Assembly: GCF_004571025.1 (NCBI RefSeq)
Contig: NZ_SPQT01000024.1
Coordinates: forward strand, 62,001-126,000
DNA from: Bradyrhizobium niftali
Lineage (GTDB): Bacteria > Pseudomonadota > Alphaproteobacteria > Rhizobiales > Xanthobacteraceae
DNA length: 64,000 nt
Direction of reading: 5' to 3'
A program made the translations under genes and the position numbers. The notes under the pieces were generated by a model. That model was not told the origin of the DNA. It searched no databases and saw nothing but the letters and a program-made list of their open reading frames with translations. This document shows, piece by piece, positions 16,154-25,431 of this stretch. Position 1 is the stretch's first letter; every line of letters begins with the position of its first letter.

Positions 16154-17101
16154 ATGAAACGGACGATTTTCGGCGTGGCCGCGGCTCTTGCTCTGGCGGC
16201 GTCGGCGCCTTGCGCGCATGCGCAATCCTTCATCAACGTGCTGACCGGAGGCACCTCCGGCGTCTACTATCCACTCGGGGTCGCGATCGGGAAGATCTAC
16301 GGCGACAAGATTCCGAACGTGAAGACGCAGGTACAGGCCACCAAGGCGTCGGTCGAGAATCTGATCCTGCTCCAGCAGGGCCGCGGCGAGCTGGCGTTCA
16401 CGCTGGGCGACTCGCTCAAGGCCGCCTGGGACGGCGACGAGGAAGCAGGCTTCAAGTCCAAGCTCGACAAGCTCAGGACCATCGGCGCGATCTATCCGAA
16501 CTACATCCAGATCGTCGCGACCACCGAGAGCGGCATCAAGACGCTGGCCGACCTCAAGGGCAAGAGCCTGTCGGTCGGCGCGCCCAAGTCAGGCACCGAG
16601 CTGAACTCGCGCGCGATCCTCAGCGCCGCCGGCATGAGCTACAAGGACCTCGGCAAGGTGGAGTATCTGCCGTTCGCCGAATCCGTCGATCTCATGAAGA
16701 ACCGCCAGCTGGGTGCGACGCTGCAATCGGCCGGGCTCGGTGTTGCCTCGCTGAAGGATCTCTCGACCTCGAGCCCGATCACGGTGGTGTCGGTGCCGAA
16801 GGAGACCGTCGACAAGATCGGCCCGCCCTTCATCGCGGCGACCATCCCGGCCAACACCTATACCGGCCAGGACAAGGACGTGCCGACCGCGGCCGTGGTC
16901 AACTATCTCGTGACGAGCTCGGCAGTGTCGGACGATCTCGCCTACCAGATGACCAAGCTTGTCTACGAGTCGCTGCCGGAATTGCAGAATGCCCACGCGG
17001 CCGGCAAGGAGATCAAGCTCGAGACGGCCGCCACCGGCAGCCCGGTTCCGCTGCACCCCGGCGCGATCCGCTATTACAAGGAAAAGGGGCTGATCAAGTA
17101 A
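16154..17101 (+). CDS. TAXI-family TRAP transporter substrate-binding protein
   Basis: A 315-residue periplasmic binding protein of the TAXI branch of TRAP transporters. The start MKRTIFG (16154) gives a signal peptide ending AHA-QSF. The family hallmark NVLTGGTSGVYYPLG directly follows, then the KTQVQATKASVENLILLQQG segment and the GAPKSGTELNSRAIL helix. It captures a small organic acid and delivers it to the fused permease encoded 157 bases downstream. The ligand is unknown; characterised TAXI proteins bind glutamate or other carboxylates. Confidence 0.93.
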   Translation: MKRTIFGVAAALALAASAPCAHAQSFINVLTGGTSGVYYPLGVAIGKIYGDKIPNVKTQVQATKASVENLILLQQGRGELAFTLGDSLKAAWDGDEEAGFKSKLDKLRTIGAIYPNYIQIVATTESGIKTLADLKGKSLSVGAPKSGTELNSRAILSAAGMSYKDLGKVEYLPFAESVDLMKNRQLGATLQSAGLGVASLKDLSTSSPITVVSVPKETVDKIGPPFIAATIPANTYTGQDKDVPTAAVVNYLVTSSAVSDDLAYQMTKLVYESLPELQNAHAAGKEIKLETAATGSPVPLHPGAIRYYKEKGLIK

Positions 17102-17120
17102 TCAGCTTTCGTTATCGGAC

Positions 17121-17205
17121 GTCATGGCCGGGCTTGTCCCGGCCATCCACGTTCTAAGGCTAGGCGAGAAAGTCCGTGGATGCCCGGGACAAGCCCGGGC
17201 ATGAC
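17121..17205. repeat. Dispersed palindromic repeat, family C, copy 1
   Basis: GTCATGGCCGGGCTTGTCCC at one end and GGGACAAGCCCGGGCATGAC at the other, with CATCCACG/CCGTGGATG inner arms. Other copies: 35147-35178 (half) and 52051-52133. Here it separates the binding-protein gene from the permease gene of one transporter. Confidence 0.82.
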
Positions 17206-17258
17206 GGTCTGGAGACGCTGTGCAATGTTATAAGCGTTGGACGGTTGGGGACATATCG

Positions 17259-19367
17259 ATGTTGCAGGCAGAGGGCTCCGAGGCGCCCATCAAGGTCGAG
17301 TTCGACAATTTCGAGCATGGTTTCCCGGAGGGCTTCGGCCCGGGCTGGTGGGGCCGTCTCGCCTACTGGATCGGCATCGCCTTTGCGACTTTCCAGCTCT
17401 ATGTCGCCGCCTTCAACTATCTGCCGAGCCAGGTGGTGCGTGGCGTCCATGTCGGCTTCCTCGTTCTCCTCACCTTCGGCCTGATCGCGAACTTCACCGC
17501 GAAGAGCGACTTCGGCCGCGCGCTCGGCTGGGTGATCGGCGGCGCCGGCTTCTTCTGCGGGCTCTATCAATGGATCTTCTATGCCGATCTGATCGCGCGC
17601 GATGGCGATCCGACCAGGCTCGATCTCGCGGTCGGTACGCTGCTCGCAGTGCTGATCTTCGAGGGCACGCGGCGGCTGATGGGCGCGGCGCTGCCGCTGA
17701 TGTGCGGCGCGTGCCTGCTCTACTGGTTCTTCGGCCAATATCTGCCGTCGCCGCTCAATCATCGCGGCTATGATTTCGACCAGATCGTCACGCATCTGTC
17801 GTTCGGCACCGAAGGCTTTTATGGCGTGCCGATCTACGTCTCGGCGACCTACATTTTCCTGTTCATCCTGTTCGGCTCGTTCCTGGAGCGCGCCGGCATG
17901 ATCCAGCTCTTCACCGACGTTTCTCTTGGGTTATTCGGCAGGACCCGCGGCGGACCTGCCAAGGTCGCGGTGTTCGCCTCGGGCATGATGGGCACGATCT
18001 CGGGCTCGGGCGTTGCCAACGTCGTCACCGTCGGCCAGTTCACGATTCCCTTGATGATCAAGTTCGGCTATCGCCGCGCCTTTGCGGCCGGTGTCGAGGC
18101 CACGGCGTCGATGGGCGGCCAGATCATGCCGCCGGTGATGGGCGCGGTCGCCTTCATCATGGCGGAGACGCTCGGCGTCCAGTACTCGGAAATCGTGAAG
18201 GCGGCGGCGATCCCCGCCATCCTCTACTTCGCATCCGCCTTCTGGATGGTGCATCTGGAAGCCGGCAAGCACGGCCTTGTCGGCATGAAGCGCTCGGAGA
18301 TCCCGAGTGCCTGGAGGGCGCTGGTGACGCGCTGGTACCTCGTGCTGCCGCTCGCCGCCCTGGTCTACATGCTGTTCGAAGGCTTTACGCCGCTCTATGC
18401 CGGCAGCATGGGCCTCGCGCTGACGGTGACGTTGATCCTGGGCGCCAGTATCACGGCCGGTGCGTCCTCGATGGTGATCCGCACCATCTTCTGGGTCGGG
18501 CTCGCGCTCGTCGTTGCCGCATTGTCGCGTGACGGCCTTCAGATCGTGCCGGTCGCGAGCGTCGTCGCCGGGCTGATTGTGATCACCGCTTTCATCCGTG
18601 GCGGCTTCAAGGCCTTGCGCGAATGCCGCGACGCGCTGGCCGAGAGCGCCAAGTCCGCCATCACCGTCGGCATGGCGTGCGCCATCGTCGGCGTCATCAT
18701 CGGCATGATGTCGCAGACCGGTGTTGGCACCATCTTCGGCGGCTGGGTGATCGGGCTCGGCGAGAAGAGCCTGTTCCTGGCGCTGATCATGACCATGCTG
18801 CTGTCGATCCTGCTCGGCACCGGCATTCCGACCATCCCGACCTACATCATCACCGCCGCGCTCGCAGCGCCCGCGCTGGCGAAACTCGGCGTGCCCCTGA
18901 TCGCGAGCCACATGTTCGCGTTCTACTACGGCATCATGGCCGACCTCTCGCCGCCGGTGGCGCTCGCAGCGCTCGCGGCCGCGCCGATCGCGAAGGAGAA
19001 TCCGGACAAGATCGGCTGGGAGGCGATGCGCATCGCGCTCGCCGGCTATGTCATCCCCTTCATCTTCGTCTATTCGCCGGCCTTGATGCTGCAAGCCGGC
19101 GATCCCATGGCGGCCAAGCTCGGCTTCTACGGTGCGGTGGCGCTGGCGACCTTCAAGGCACTGGTGGCGATCGGCCTGTTCGGCATGGTGGCGATCGGCT
19201 TCCTGTTCGCGCGGCTGACGCTGCTCGAGCGCGTGGTCGCGCTCGGCGCTGCGCTCTGCCTGCTCGGCGACTTCCCGTTCAGCGACACCACGGGCTTCGT
19301 GCTCTCTGCCGCGCTGGTGCTGTGGCAGTGGCGGCAGCGCCCGCCGGCCGCGGTCGAGGCAGTGTGA
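17259..19367 (+). CDS. TRAP transporter fused permease (4TM/12TM)
   Basis: A 702-residue integral membrane protein of the fused DctQ-DctM TAXI type. The start MLQAEGSEAP (17259) is preferred over an upstream GTG because it has purine-rich GGTTGGGG upstream and begins the conserved N-terminus. The N-terminal quarter has the small-subunit helices; the rest is the 12-helix DctM-like domain with motifs such as GMMGTISGSGVANV, ASMGGQIMPPVMGA and LLGTGIPTIPTY, which carry the substrate and Na+ sites. It couples ion gradient to uptake of the ligand bound by the protein at 16154. The last four bases overlap the DUF1850 gene. Confidence 0.94.
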   Translation: MLQAEGSEAPIKVEFDNFEHGFPEGFGPGWWGRLAYWIGIAFATFQLYVAAFNYLPSQVVRGVHVGFLVLLTFGLIANFTAKSDFGRALGWVIGGAGFFCGLYQWIFYADLIARDGDPTRLDLAVGTLLAVLIFEGTRRLMGAALPLMCGACLLYWFFGQYLPSPLNHRGYDFDQIVTHLSFGTEGFYGVPIYVSATYIFLFILFGSFLERAGMIQLFTDVSLGLFGRTRGGPAKVAVFASGMMGTISGSGVANVVTVGQFTIPLMIKFGYRRAFAAGVEATASMGGQIMPPVMGAVAFIMAETLGVQYSEIVKAAAIPAILYFASAFWMVHLEAGKHGLVGMKRSEIPSAWRALVTRWYLVLPLAALVYMLFEGFTPLYAGSMGLALTVTLILGASITAGASSMVIRTIFWVGLALVVAALSRDGLQIVPVASVVAGLIVITAFIRGGFKALRECRDALAESAKSAITVGMACAIVGVIIGMMSQTGVGTIFGGWVIGLGEKSLFLALIMTMLLSILLGTGIPTIPTYIITAALAAPALAKLGVPLIASHMFAFYYGIMADLSPPVALAALAAAPIAKENPDKIGWEAMRIALAGYVIPFIFVYSPALMLQAGDPMAAKLGFYGAVALATFKALVAIGLFGMVAIGFLFARLTLLERVVALGAALCLLGDFPFSDTTGFVLSAALVLWQWRQRPPAAVEAV

Positions 19368-19750
19368 GCCTCTGCTTCGCAACAGCGTCGGGCGTGAAGG
19401 CGCTGGCGCTGTCCGCCTTCACGCTGGTGTGGACGCATTCGATCGAAAAGGTCGACTGGCAGGAAGACTGGCGCGTCACGCCTGGTGGTCTCGAACTGGT
19501 GCAGGCGAGGGTCAAGGGCACCGGCGCCGGCATGGAGCCGCCGCCCGAGGCGCGGCTCGTCGATGGCTGGTTTCAATGGCAGCCGAAGCGTGCGCCGATG
19601 CGGGAGGTCGTGCTCGGCAATTCCGGCGCGGCCGGGGAATGGCGACTCTGCCATGAGGGCGTGTGCCGGACGTTGTCGGAGATTGTCGGGCATCCCATAG
19701 GTGCTAACGTTACAAAAATGAGCGTCTGCAACGATCCGTACCCCGGATGA
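19364..19750 (+). CDS. DUF1850 protein of the TAXI-TRAP module
   Basis: A 128-residue DUF1850 protein. The GTG at 19364 overlaps the permease stop (GTGA), so translation is coupled. Conserved segments are FTLVWTHSIEKVDWQEDW, GTGAGMEPP, DGWFQW and a C-terminal Cys pair (RLCHEGVCRTL). DUF1850 genes travel with TAXI-TRAP permeases; the role is unknown. The last residues (NDPYPG and the stop codon) are encoded by a family I intergenic repeat, which has probably lengthened or replaced the original tail. Confidence 0.87.
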   Translation: MSLCFATASGVKALALSAFTLVWTHSIEKVDWQEDWRVTPGGLELVQARVKGTGAGMEPPPEARLVDGWFQWQPKRAPMREVVLGNSGAAGEWRLCHEGVCRTLSEIVGHPIGANVTKMSVCNDPYPG

Positions 19751-19805
19751 GCGCAGCGATATCCGGGAACGCCGGTCCCGGATTGCGCTTCGCTCCATCC
19801 GGGTT
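19737..19805. repeat. Dispersed palindromic repeat, family I, copy 2
   Basis: CGTACCCCGGATGAGCGCAG plus CGATATCCGGGA, then an inverted copy CCCGGATTGCGCTTCGCTCC followed by ATCCGGGTTAC. It overlaps the end of the DUF1850 gene by about 14 bases and reaches to 29 bases before the SDR start. Confidence 0.72.
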
Positions 19806-19833
19806 ACAAGAACAACAACACGGGAGACACGCG

Positions 19834-20640
19834 ATGGATCGGCTCAAGGGCAAGGTTGCGATGGTGGTGGGGGCCGGCTCGATCGGGCCCGGCTGGGGCA
19901 ACGGCAAGGCCACCGCGGTGACCTTTGCGCGCGAGGGTGCACAGGTGTTCTGCGTCGACCGCAACGGCACTGCTGCCGAGGAGACCGCGAAGATCATCAA
20001 GGACGAAGGCGGCCAGGCGACCGCGTTCACCGCCGATGTCTCGCGGTCAGCCGAGATCGAGGCGATGGTCGCGGCGTGCCTCAAGGCCTATGGCCGCATC
20101 GACGTGCTCGACAACAATGTCGGCATCGCCGAGATGGGCAGCGTGGTCGAGGTGACCGAGGAGAGCTGGGACCGCGTCTTCAGCGTCAACCTCAAGAGCG
20201 CCTATTTCGCCATGAAGCACGTCATCCCCGTGATGGTGAAACAGGGCGGCGGCTCGATCATCAACATCTCCTCGATCGCCTCGATCCGCCACATGGGCAT
20301 CTCCTACGTCACCTACGGCACCTCGAAGGCGGCGATGAACCAGATGACGCGCACCACCGCGATCGAGTTCGCGCGGCATCATGTGCGTGTGAATGCGATC
20401 CTGCCCGGCCTGATGAAGACGCCGATGGTCGAACATTCCGCCGGCCTTGCCGCCAGCTACGCCAAGGGCGACGTCGAGGCGATGTGGCGCGCGCGCGATG
20501 CGCAAGTGCCGATGGGTCACATGGGCGATGCCTGGGACGTGGCGAATGCCGCGCTGTTCCTGGCGTCGGACGAGTCGAAATATGTGACGGGGATCGAGCT
20601 GGTCGTGGACGGCGGGATCACGTGCAAGGCGGGGGCGTAG
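19834..20640 (+). CDS. Short-chain dehydrogenase/reductase (SDR)
   Basis: A 268-residue classical SDR. The start MDRLKGKVAM (19834) is backed by GGGAG seven bases upstream. The cofactor loop is VVGAGSIGPGWGNG (11-24), longer and more Gly-rich than the usual TGxxxGxG. NNVG (94-97), the catalytic Ser in NISS (144-147), and Tyr161 and Lys165 in YGTSK are intact. The C-terminus GIELVVDGG is typical. It should oxidise or reduce a hydroxyl/carbonyl substrate with NAD(P)(H); the substrate is unknown. Confidence 0.91.
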   Translation: MDRLKGKVAMVVGAGSIGPGWGNGKATAVTFAREGAQVFCVDRNGTAAEETAKIIKDEGGQATAFTADVSRSAEIEAMVAACLKAYGRIDVLDNNVGIAEMGSVVEVTEESWDRVFSVNLKSAYFAMKHVIPVMVKQGGGSIINISSIASIRHMGISYVTYGTSKAAMNQMTRTTAIEFARHHVRVNAILPGLMKTPMVEHSAGLAASYAKGDVEAMWRARDAQVPMGHMGDAWDVANAALFLASDESKYVTGIELVVDGGITCKAGA

Positions 20641-20654
20641 CTCCAATCTCCGCC

Positions 20655-20841
20655 GTCGTCCGGACAAGCGCGCCTCAAGCGCGCGCAGATCCGGGACCCA
20701 TAACCACAGGATGGAGTTGTTTTGCTAATCCGTAATTCCGAGTCGTCGTAACCACATCTGCCTGTGGTTATGGGTCCCGGATCGGCGCACCGCTCCAGTC
20801 AACGCTGCGCGTTGTCTGGAGCTTCGCTTGTCCGGGACGAC
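20655..20841. repeat. Dispersed palindromic repeat, family A, copy 2
   Basis: Longest copy. GTCGTCCGGACAAGCGCGCC at the left and GCTTGTCCGGGACGAC at the right, with GGGACCCATAACCAC and GTGGTTATGGGTCCCGG inside. It lies between the SDR and the convergent membrane-protein gene, nearly filling that gap. Confidence 0.85.
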
Positions 20842-20859
20842 AGCGGAGTATTGGGTTGC

Positions 20860-21630
20860 TCACTGCGCCAGCGCCAGAATCCCGCCGGCGAAAGAATGCC
20901 ATGCCGCAGTCTCGCTGATCGGCCAGTTCAGCACCTTCACCGCCAGCATCGCGAGCGTGCCGGTGATGTAGACCGGATGCACGCGGCCCTCGGTGCGCCA
21001 GTCGCGTACCATGGCGACGACGAGCAACAGCGCGGCCACCACCGCCGGCGCGATGGTCACCGGCACCGGCGGCGGGCCGGGCGGTCCTGGAGGAGCGAGG
21101 AAGGTCAGAAACCAGCGCGCGATCGCGGCGTCGAGGATCGAGACCGCGGCGAGCAGCATCAGGCGCTTGTGAACTTCCGGCCTGCGCGTGTTCACGATGC
21201 CGAGCACGAACACCACCGCAAAGAACGCGATGCCGCTCATCGGCACGATCGAGAAGGCGATGCCGGCCTCTTTCTGCCCGAGCGCGGCGGCGTGCTGCAT
21301 CACGTGCACGGAGGCGAGGAAGCCGAAGATCGTCATCGCGGTCGCGAGCGAAACGCCGACGATGCCGATCGCGCGGTGATTGACCACGCGGCCTGAGGCC
21401 GCGAGCCAGGTCTGGATCACGAAATAGAGAGACCAGGTGAAGAACAGGAGGCCGTGAAAATGAATCACCGGGCTTGCGGAAAACGCACCGCGGGCGAGCG
21501 GCGCCCAATAGGTCGGCGCGAAGCCGAGAAAAGCGGTCGCCGCGCAGGCCAGGGCCATGTGGAGATAAAAATATCGTGCGGGCGACGCATCACGCGCGCG
21601 GACACGACGGTCGTCGGTCAGGGTCGTCAT
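20860..21630 (-). CDS. Multi-pass membrane protein of unknown function
   Basis: A 256-residue protein with about seven hydrophobic helices (near residues 20-40, 58-75, 90-112, 125-148, 160-178, 190-210 and 225-240). Conserved-looking polar spots inside or next to helices are HFHG near 57-60, NHRAIG near 84-89, HVMQHA near 109-114 and VHKRLML near 153; repeated His could bind heme or metal. The C-terminal part carries GGPG-type Pro/Gly loop (PPGPPGPPPVP). I do not recognise a named family with confidence. Confidence 0.75.
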   Translation of the reverse strand: MTTLTDDRRVRARDASPARYFYLHMALACAATAFLGFAPTYWAPLARGAFSASPVIHFHGLLFFTWSLYFVIQTWLAASGRVVNHRAIGIVGVSLATAMTIFGFLASVHVMQHAAALGQKEAGIAFSIVPMSGIAFFAVVFVLGIVNTRRPEVHKRLMLLAAVSILDAAIARWFLTFLAPPGPPGPPPVPVTIAPAVVAALLLVVAMVRDWRTEGRVHPVYITGTLAMLAVKVLNWPISETAAWHSFAGGILALAQ

Positions 21631-21687
21631 CTGGAATGAGTCTGGGGAGGCGGTGTTTGGTTCAAAGCCAGCCGTTCACCCTCCAGT

Positions 21688-21809
21688 GTCGTCCCGGCGG
21701 AGGCCGGGACCCATAGCCACCAAACCGTGTTTGGCGAAGACTCGAGGTTACCAACCTCGCGCCACAACTGCTCCCTGGGGTTATGGGTCCCGGCCTTCGC
21801 CGGGACGAC
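21688..21809. repeat. Dispersed palindromic repeat, family A, copy 3
   Basis: GTCGTCCCGGCGGAGGCCGG at the left, then GACCCATAGCCAC, and GGGTTATGGGTCCCGGCC with CGGGACGAC at the right. The spacer again contains GGCGAAGACTCGAGGTTACC. Located upstream of the membrane-protein gene and downstream of the antiporter gene. Confidence 0.85.
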
Positions 21810-21836
21810 ACCGAGTTTGTGGATGCATCGAGAATA

Positions 21837-23414
21837 TCATCCTCCCGCGCTCAATTCTGCGCGATCGAGCTCCTCCTCGAGGCGGTGAAAGGCGTCGTCG
21901 CCGATCACTTCGGTGGCGCGCAGCTCGAAGATGGATTTGCGCGCGGCTTCGATGGCGCGGCGGCGCAGCGGATCGGCGGGCAATTCGCCATTGGCGATGC
22001 CGCCGTTCGGATCGTGATCCGCCTGCATCAGAATGGCGCGATATTCGAGCCTCAGGATCTCCGCCTCCTCCGACGGGTCGCTTTCGATCGCATCGAGAGC
22101 CGCGCGATAGGCCACGGTGCGGCCGCGCGCGACCTCGGTGCCGACGGGATCGTCGTCCGTGAGGCCGAAGGCCAGGATCAGCGGCCGCAGCGTCAGGCCC
22201 TGGATCACCAGCGAACCGAGCACGACGGCAAAGGCGATGAAGACGATGAAGTCGCGATAGGGAAAGTTTTCCGGCAGGGCGAAGGCGGTCGCGAGCGTGA
22301 CGAGGCCGCGCATGCCGCACCAGGAGATGATGAGGCCGCCCTTCGGCGAGGCCACCTGCTTCGGATCCTTGGGATGATAGAGTCCGTGGGCAATCAGCGC
22401 GCGCAATGTCGTGCGGTAGAACGTCACCCAGAGCAGCCGCACCAGGACCACCGTGAGCAGGATCCAGGCTGCCGCCACGCAATATTCCCAGCGCACGTCC
22501 GCGTCGAGCCGCGTCCAGATCGGCCGCATCTGCATGCCGATCAGCATGAAGGCGAGCACGTTGAGCACGAACACCATCGTCTCCCACACCGCATAGGACG
22601 GCACCCGCAGCCGTGCCGGCATGTGCGCCCCCGCCGTGCGCGCCATGGTGATGGCGTAGACGACGATGGTGAGGATGCCGGAGAGGCCGAGATGCTCGGC
22701 GGCGATCCAGACCATGAAGGTGGTGGCGAACTGCAGAATGATCGCGCTGGGCGCTTCCTTCACGCGTTGGAGGAACAGCGGTATGATGCGCCCCGCCAAC
22801 AGACCGGCGAGGACGCTGCCGACCAGCGCCAGCGCGATCGTCGGCGCGACCTCGCTCCATTTCAGATGCTGCATGACGACCGCGCCGACGGCGATGCGAT
22901 AGATCAGCAGCGAGGTCGCGTCGTTGAGCAGGCTCTCACCCTCCAGCACCTTCACCATGCGGTGCGGCAGCTTGACCTGGCTCAGGATCGCGACCGCCGC
23001 CGCGGCATCCGGCGGTGCCACGATGGCGCCGAGCGCGATCGCGGCGGCCCAGGGCATGTCAGGCATCAGCCGGTGCGCGACGTAGGCAACGCCTACCGTA
23101 GTCAGGCCGACCGCGGCCACCACCAGGGTCGAGACTGGAACCCAGTTGTTGCGCAGGTCCCGCAGCGAGGTGTCGAAGGCCGCATCCAGCAGCACCGGTG
23201 CGACAAAAAGCGCCAATGCCAGGTCCGGCTCCAGCGTCCAGGTCGGGCTCGACGGCACGAAGGCGATCAGCGCGCCGCCGATGGCGAGAAAGGTCGGGTA
23301 GGGGACCTTGATCCGCCGCGCCAGCGCCGATAAGCCAACAGCGCCGAGCAGCAGCGCGATGATCCATTCGAATGTCGACACGACGATCCCCGAAACCGAT
23401 TTGAGCGGCGCCAC
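21837..23414 (-). CDS. Na+/H+ antiporter, CPA1 family
   Basis: A 525-residue monovalent cation/proton antiporter. About twelve hydrophobic helices span residues 12-410; the ion-binding signature is GAIVAPPDAAAAVAI with Asp136, and the NHE-type segment EGESLLNDATSLL is at 158-170. A polar, Glu/Arg-rich C-terminal tail of about 110 residues follows (EIESDPSEEAEILRLEYRA), likely a cytosolic regulatory part. It exchanges Na+ or K+ for protons across the inner membrane. It is divergent from the TPR/LprI-like gene at 23485. Confidence 0.92.
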   Translation of the reverse strand: MAPLKSVSGIVVSTFEWIIALLLGAVGLSALARRIKVPYPTFLAIGGALIAFVPSSPTWTLEPDLALALFVAPVLLDAAFDTSLRDLRNNWVPVSTLVVAAVGLTTVGVAYVAHRLMPDMPWAAAIALGAIVAPPDAAAAVAILSQVKLPHRMVKVLEGESLLNDATSLLIYRIAVGAVVMQHLKWSEVAPTIALALVGSVLAGLLAGRIIPLFLQRVKEAPSAIILQFATTFMVWIAAEHLGLSGILTIVVYAITMARTAGAHMPARLRVPSYAVWETMVFVLNVLAFMLIGMQMRPIWTRLDADVRWEYCVAAAWILLTVVLVRLLWVTFYRTTLRALIAHGLYHPKDPKQVASPKGGLIISWCGMRGLVTLATAFALPENFPYRDFIVFIAFAVVLGSLVIQGLTLRPLILAFGLTDDDPVGTEVARGRTVAYRAALDAIESDPSEEAEILRLEYRAILMQADHDPNGGIANGELPADPLRRRAIEAARKSIFELRATEVIGDDAFHRLEEELDRAELSAGG

Positions 23415-23484
23415 AAGCTAGCACCAATCCGGCCGTATGCTGGATAGGTGGGCCTCAAGGCAAGCCTTTCCGACTGCAAGGACC

Positions 23485-24246
23485 ATGCGTTCTCTTCTCA
23501 TTCAATTGTCCGGTGCCGTATTGCTCTGCGCGCTCCCGCTCGGCGTGGCTCTGGCGGCGACCGGCGGCGAGCCGGCTGCCGTCACGCAGGTCGACATCGC
23601 GCGATGCCTCACGGCTGCCGCCGGCGACGACCTGGACAAGGCCAATTCCGCCTGCGCTGAGGTGATCGACAATGAGAAGACGGCGAAGGGGGACCTGATC
23701 AAGGCGCTCGTGGCGCGCGGCGCGCTTTACGCGCGGCATGATCAGGTCGACCGCGCGATTGCCGACGACAGCCGTGCTCTCTTGCTCGATCCCACGCTCG
23801 CGGATGTCTTCAACGCGCGGGGCGAGCTGTGGCTGAAGAAAGGCGACAAACCCAAGGCAGTGCAGGATTTCGGCGCCGCGCTGAAGATCGATCCGAACCA
23901 CGAGAAGGCCAAGGCCAATCACAAGGCGATGGCGCGCGAGCTCGAGCGGATCGGCGCGCAGATGGCGGTCGCGGGCAAGCCCAGCTTCAATTGCGCCCGC
24001 GCGGCCCGCGCCGTGGAGAAGGCGATCTGCGGCAATCGCGAGCTCGCCGATCTCGACCGGGAGATTTTTGGGTCGCATGCCCGCGTGATCCGGGAGGCGC
24101 GCAATCCTGCGGATGCCAAGGCGCTTCAGCGCGAGCAGGACGAGTTCATTGCCCGCCGCAATGCTGGGTATGGCCGGCCCGGCTATGATCTGAAAAAGGC
24201 GATGCAGGAGCGGTTGCGGCGGCTGAACGGGGTGGACGGCTACTAG
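23485..24246 (+). CDS. Exported TPR protein with LprI-like C-terminus (copy 1)
   Basis: A 253-residue protein started at MRSLLIQLS (23485), giving a signal peptide ending ALA-ATGG. Residues about 70-155 hold TPR units (DQVDRAIADDSRALLLDP, KPKAVQDFGAALKIDP). The C-terminal 80 residues (FNCARAARAVEKAICGNREL, DLDREIF, ending RPGYDLKKAMQERLRRLN) resemble the lysozyme-inhibitor LprI-type (DUF1311) domain with two Cys. It is a shorter paralogue of the protein at 26218. The TAG stop is shared with the start of repeat family G. Confidence 0.84.
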   Translation: MRSLLIQLSGAVLLCALPLGVALAATGGEPAAVTQVDIARCLTAAAGDDLDKANSACAEVIDNEKTAKGDLIKALVARGALYARHDQVDRAIADDSRALLLDPTLADVFNARGELWLKKGDKPKAVQDFGAALKIDPNHEKAKANHKAMARELERIGAQMAVAGKPSFNCARAARAVEKAICGNRELADLDREIFGSHARVIREARNPADAKALQREQDEFIARRNAGYGRPGYDLKKAMQERLRRLNGVDGY

Positions 24247-24334
24247 AGCGTTTTCGAGCGAAGTGGATGCCGGTTCGCATGAGGAAAACGCGTCAAACAG
24301 GGATCAAGAGCATGATCGGACGGATCATGCTCTT
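24243..24334. repeat. Dispersed repeat, family G, ending in a perfect hairpin
   Basis: TAGAGCGTTTTCGAGCGAAG and CCGGTTCGCATGAGGAAAAC, a known type of Bradyrhizobium intergenic repeat. It ends with a perfect inverted repeat at 24306-24334 (arms AAGAGCATGATC/GATCATGCTCTT, loop 5). No T-run follows, so its use as a terminator is only possible. Confidence 0.75.
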
Positions 24335-24367
24335 GCCGTTCCGCAAAACCATCCGTCCTGTCGGCGT

Positions 24368-25342
24368 CTACTGCAGACCGGTGGGGTTGGAGGTCGAGCC
24401 GATCGGCGTCGGAGCCGGACCAAGCGCACTGTTACCTTGAATCCGGTTGTTGACATGCGACTGGGTGACGCCGCTGAACGCGGTGGCGTTGAAGCAAATA
24501 TCGTTGTTCGAGAGGCGGACGGTGACCGTTCCGTTGAGGTTGCCCACGCCGAGACCGTTGTTGCTGACTACGCTGTTGCTGAGGTTTATTTCAGACGCCG
24601 CCGCGCTGCCCGATGCGCCGACACCGATCTGGGCGTTGCCCGTAACCACCGCCCGGTTGATCATGGCACGGCCGTTGTTGCCGATGAGAATGCCGATATT
24701 GGCCGAATTCTGAACGCGCACATTGTCGAGCGCGATGTCGAGGCGCTGCCCGGCGGCTCCGGGATTGTAGGCGATGCCGAAGGTGCCGGTATTTCGGACG
24801 GTGGTATTGGAAACATACAATTCGCCGCCGCCGGTGCGATCATCCAGGATGCCGGACGCCGAACCGGCGAAAACGCCGTCGATGAGGGTGTCTTCGATGA
24901 TGACCACGCCGCCGGTGATGGTGGAGCCGCCGCTGATCCGGATCCCGACGAGGCCGGTGTCGATGCCGTTCAGATTGAGGTTGCGCAGCCGGACGGTCTT
25001 TCTCGTATCTGTCGCTGCGAAGCTGTTGAACGGAATGTTGATGCCGTTGGTGCCGCTGAAGAGGACCGAGCCGAAAATCTCATGGCAGTCGATGGTGATC
25101 GACTTGACAATGGTCACCGAGCCGAAGCCGCCGGGATCGAGGCAGTTGATCTCGCCGTTGAGGGCGGTCTTGGAAATCGCGCCGGCGAAGGTCTTGCATG
25201 GCGCGGTGCGGCTGCAGGGATTGACATCGTCGCCGACCCCCGACACCCAGGTCCGCGAGGCCTGGGCGTGAGCGGACGTGGCCGGCAGCGCGAGCAGCAG
25301 AAATGTTGCGGCAATGGTGTGCGACAGTGCAATCCTGTTCAT
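24368..25342 (-). CDS. Secreted right-handed beta-helix protein
   Basis: A 324-residue protein with a signal peptide (residues 1-27, ending SAHA-QAS). The N-terminus RTWVSGVGDDVNPCSRTAPC is the opening common to pectate-lyase-like, right-handed beta-helix proteins. The rest is a series of Asn/Gly-rich repeat coils (for example IRISGGSTITGGVVIIEDT and VRNTGTFGIAYN) forming the helix ladder. No catalytic Asp cluster is clear, so enzyme activity is uncertain. Export to the periplasm or surface is likely. It sits between the two TPR/LprI-like paralogues. Confidence 0.85.
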   Translation of the reverse strand: MNRIALSHTIAATFLLLALPATSAHAQASRTWVSGVGDDVNPCSRTAPCKTFAGAISKTALNGEINCLDPGGFGSVTIVKSITIDCHEIFGSVLFSGTNGINIPFNSFAATDTRKTVRLRNLNLNGIDTGLVGIRISGGSTITGGVVIIEDTLIDGVFAGSASGILDDRTGGGELYVSNTTVRNTGTFGIAYNPGAAGQRLDIALDNVRVQNSANIGILIGNNGRAMINRAVVTGNAQIGVGASGSAAASEINLSNSVVSNNGLGVGNLNGTVTVRLSNNDICFNATAFSGVTQSHVNNRIQGNSALGPAPTPIGSTSNPTGLQ

Positions 25343-25431
25343 GGTGCTCTCCGAAATGATGTGGCGATTGGCAATGGCTCTGCCACGCGGGAATGCGGAA
25401 TGGTTGCAGGCTCGCCCTTGCGAGGGGCCGG

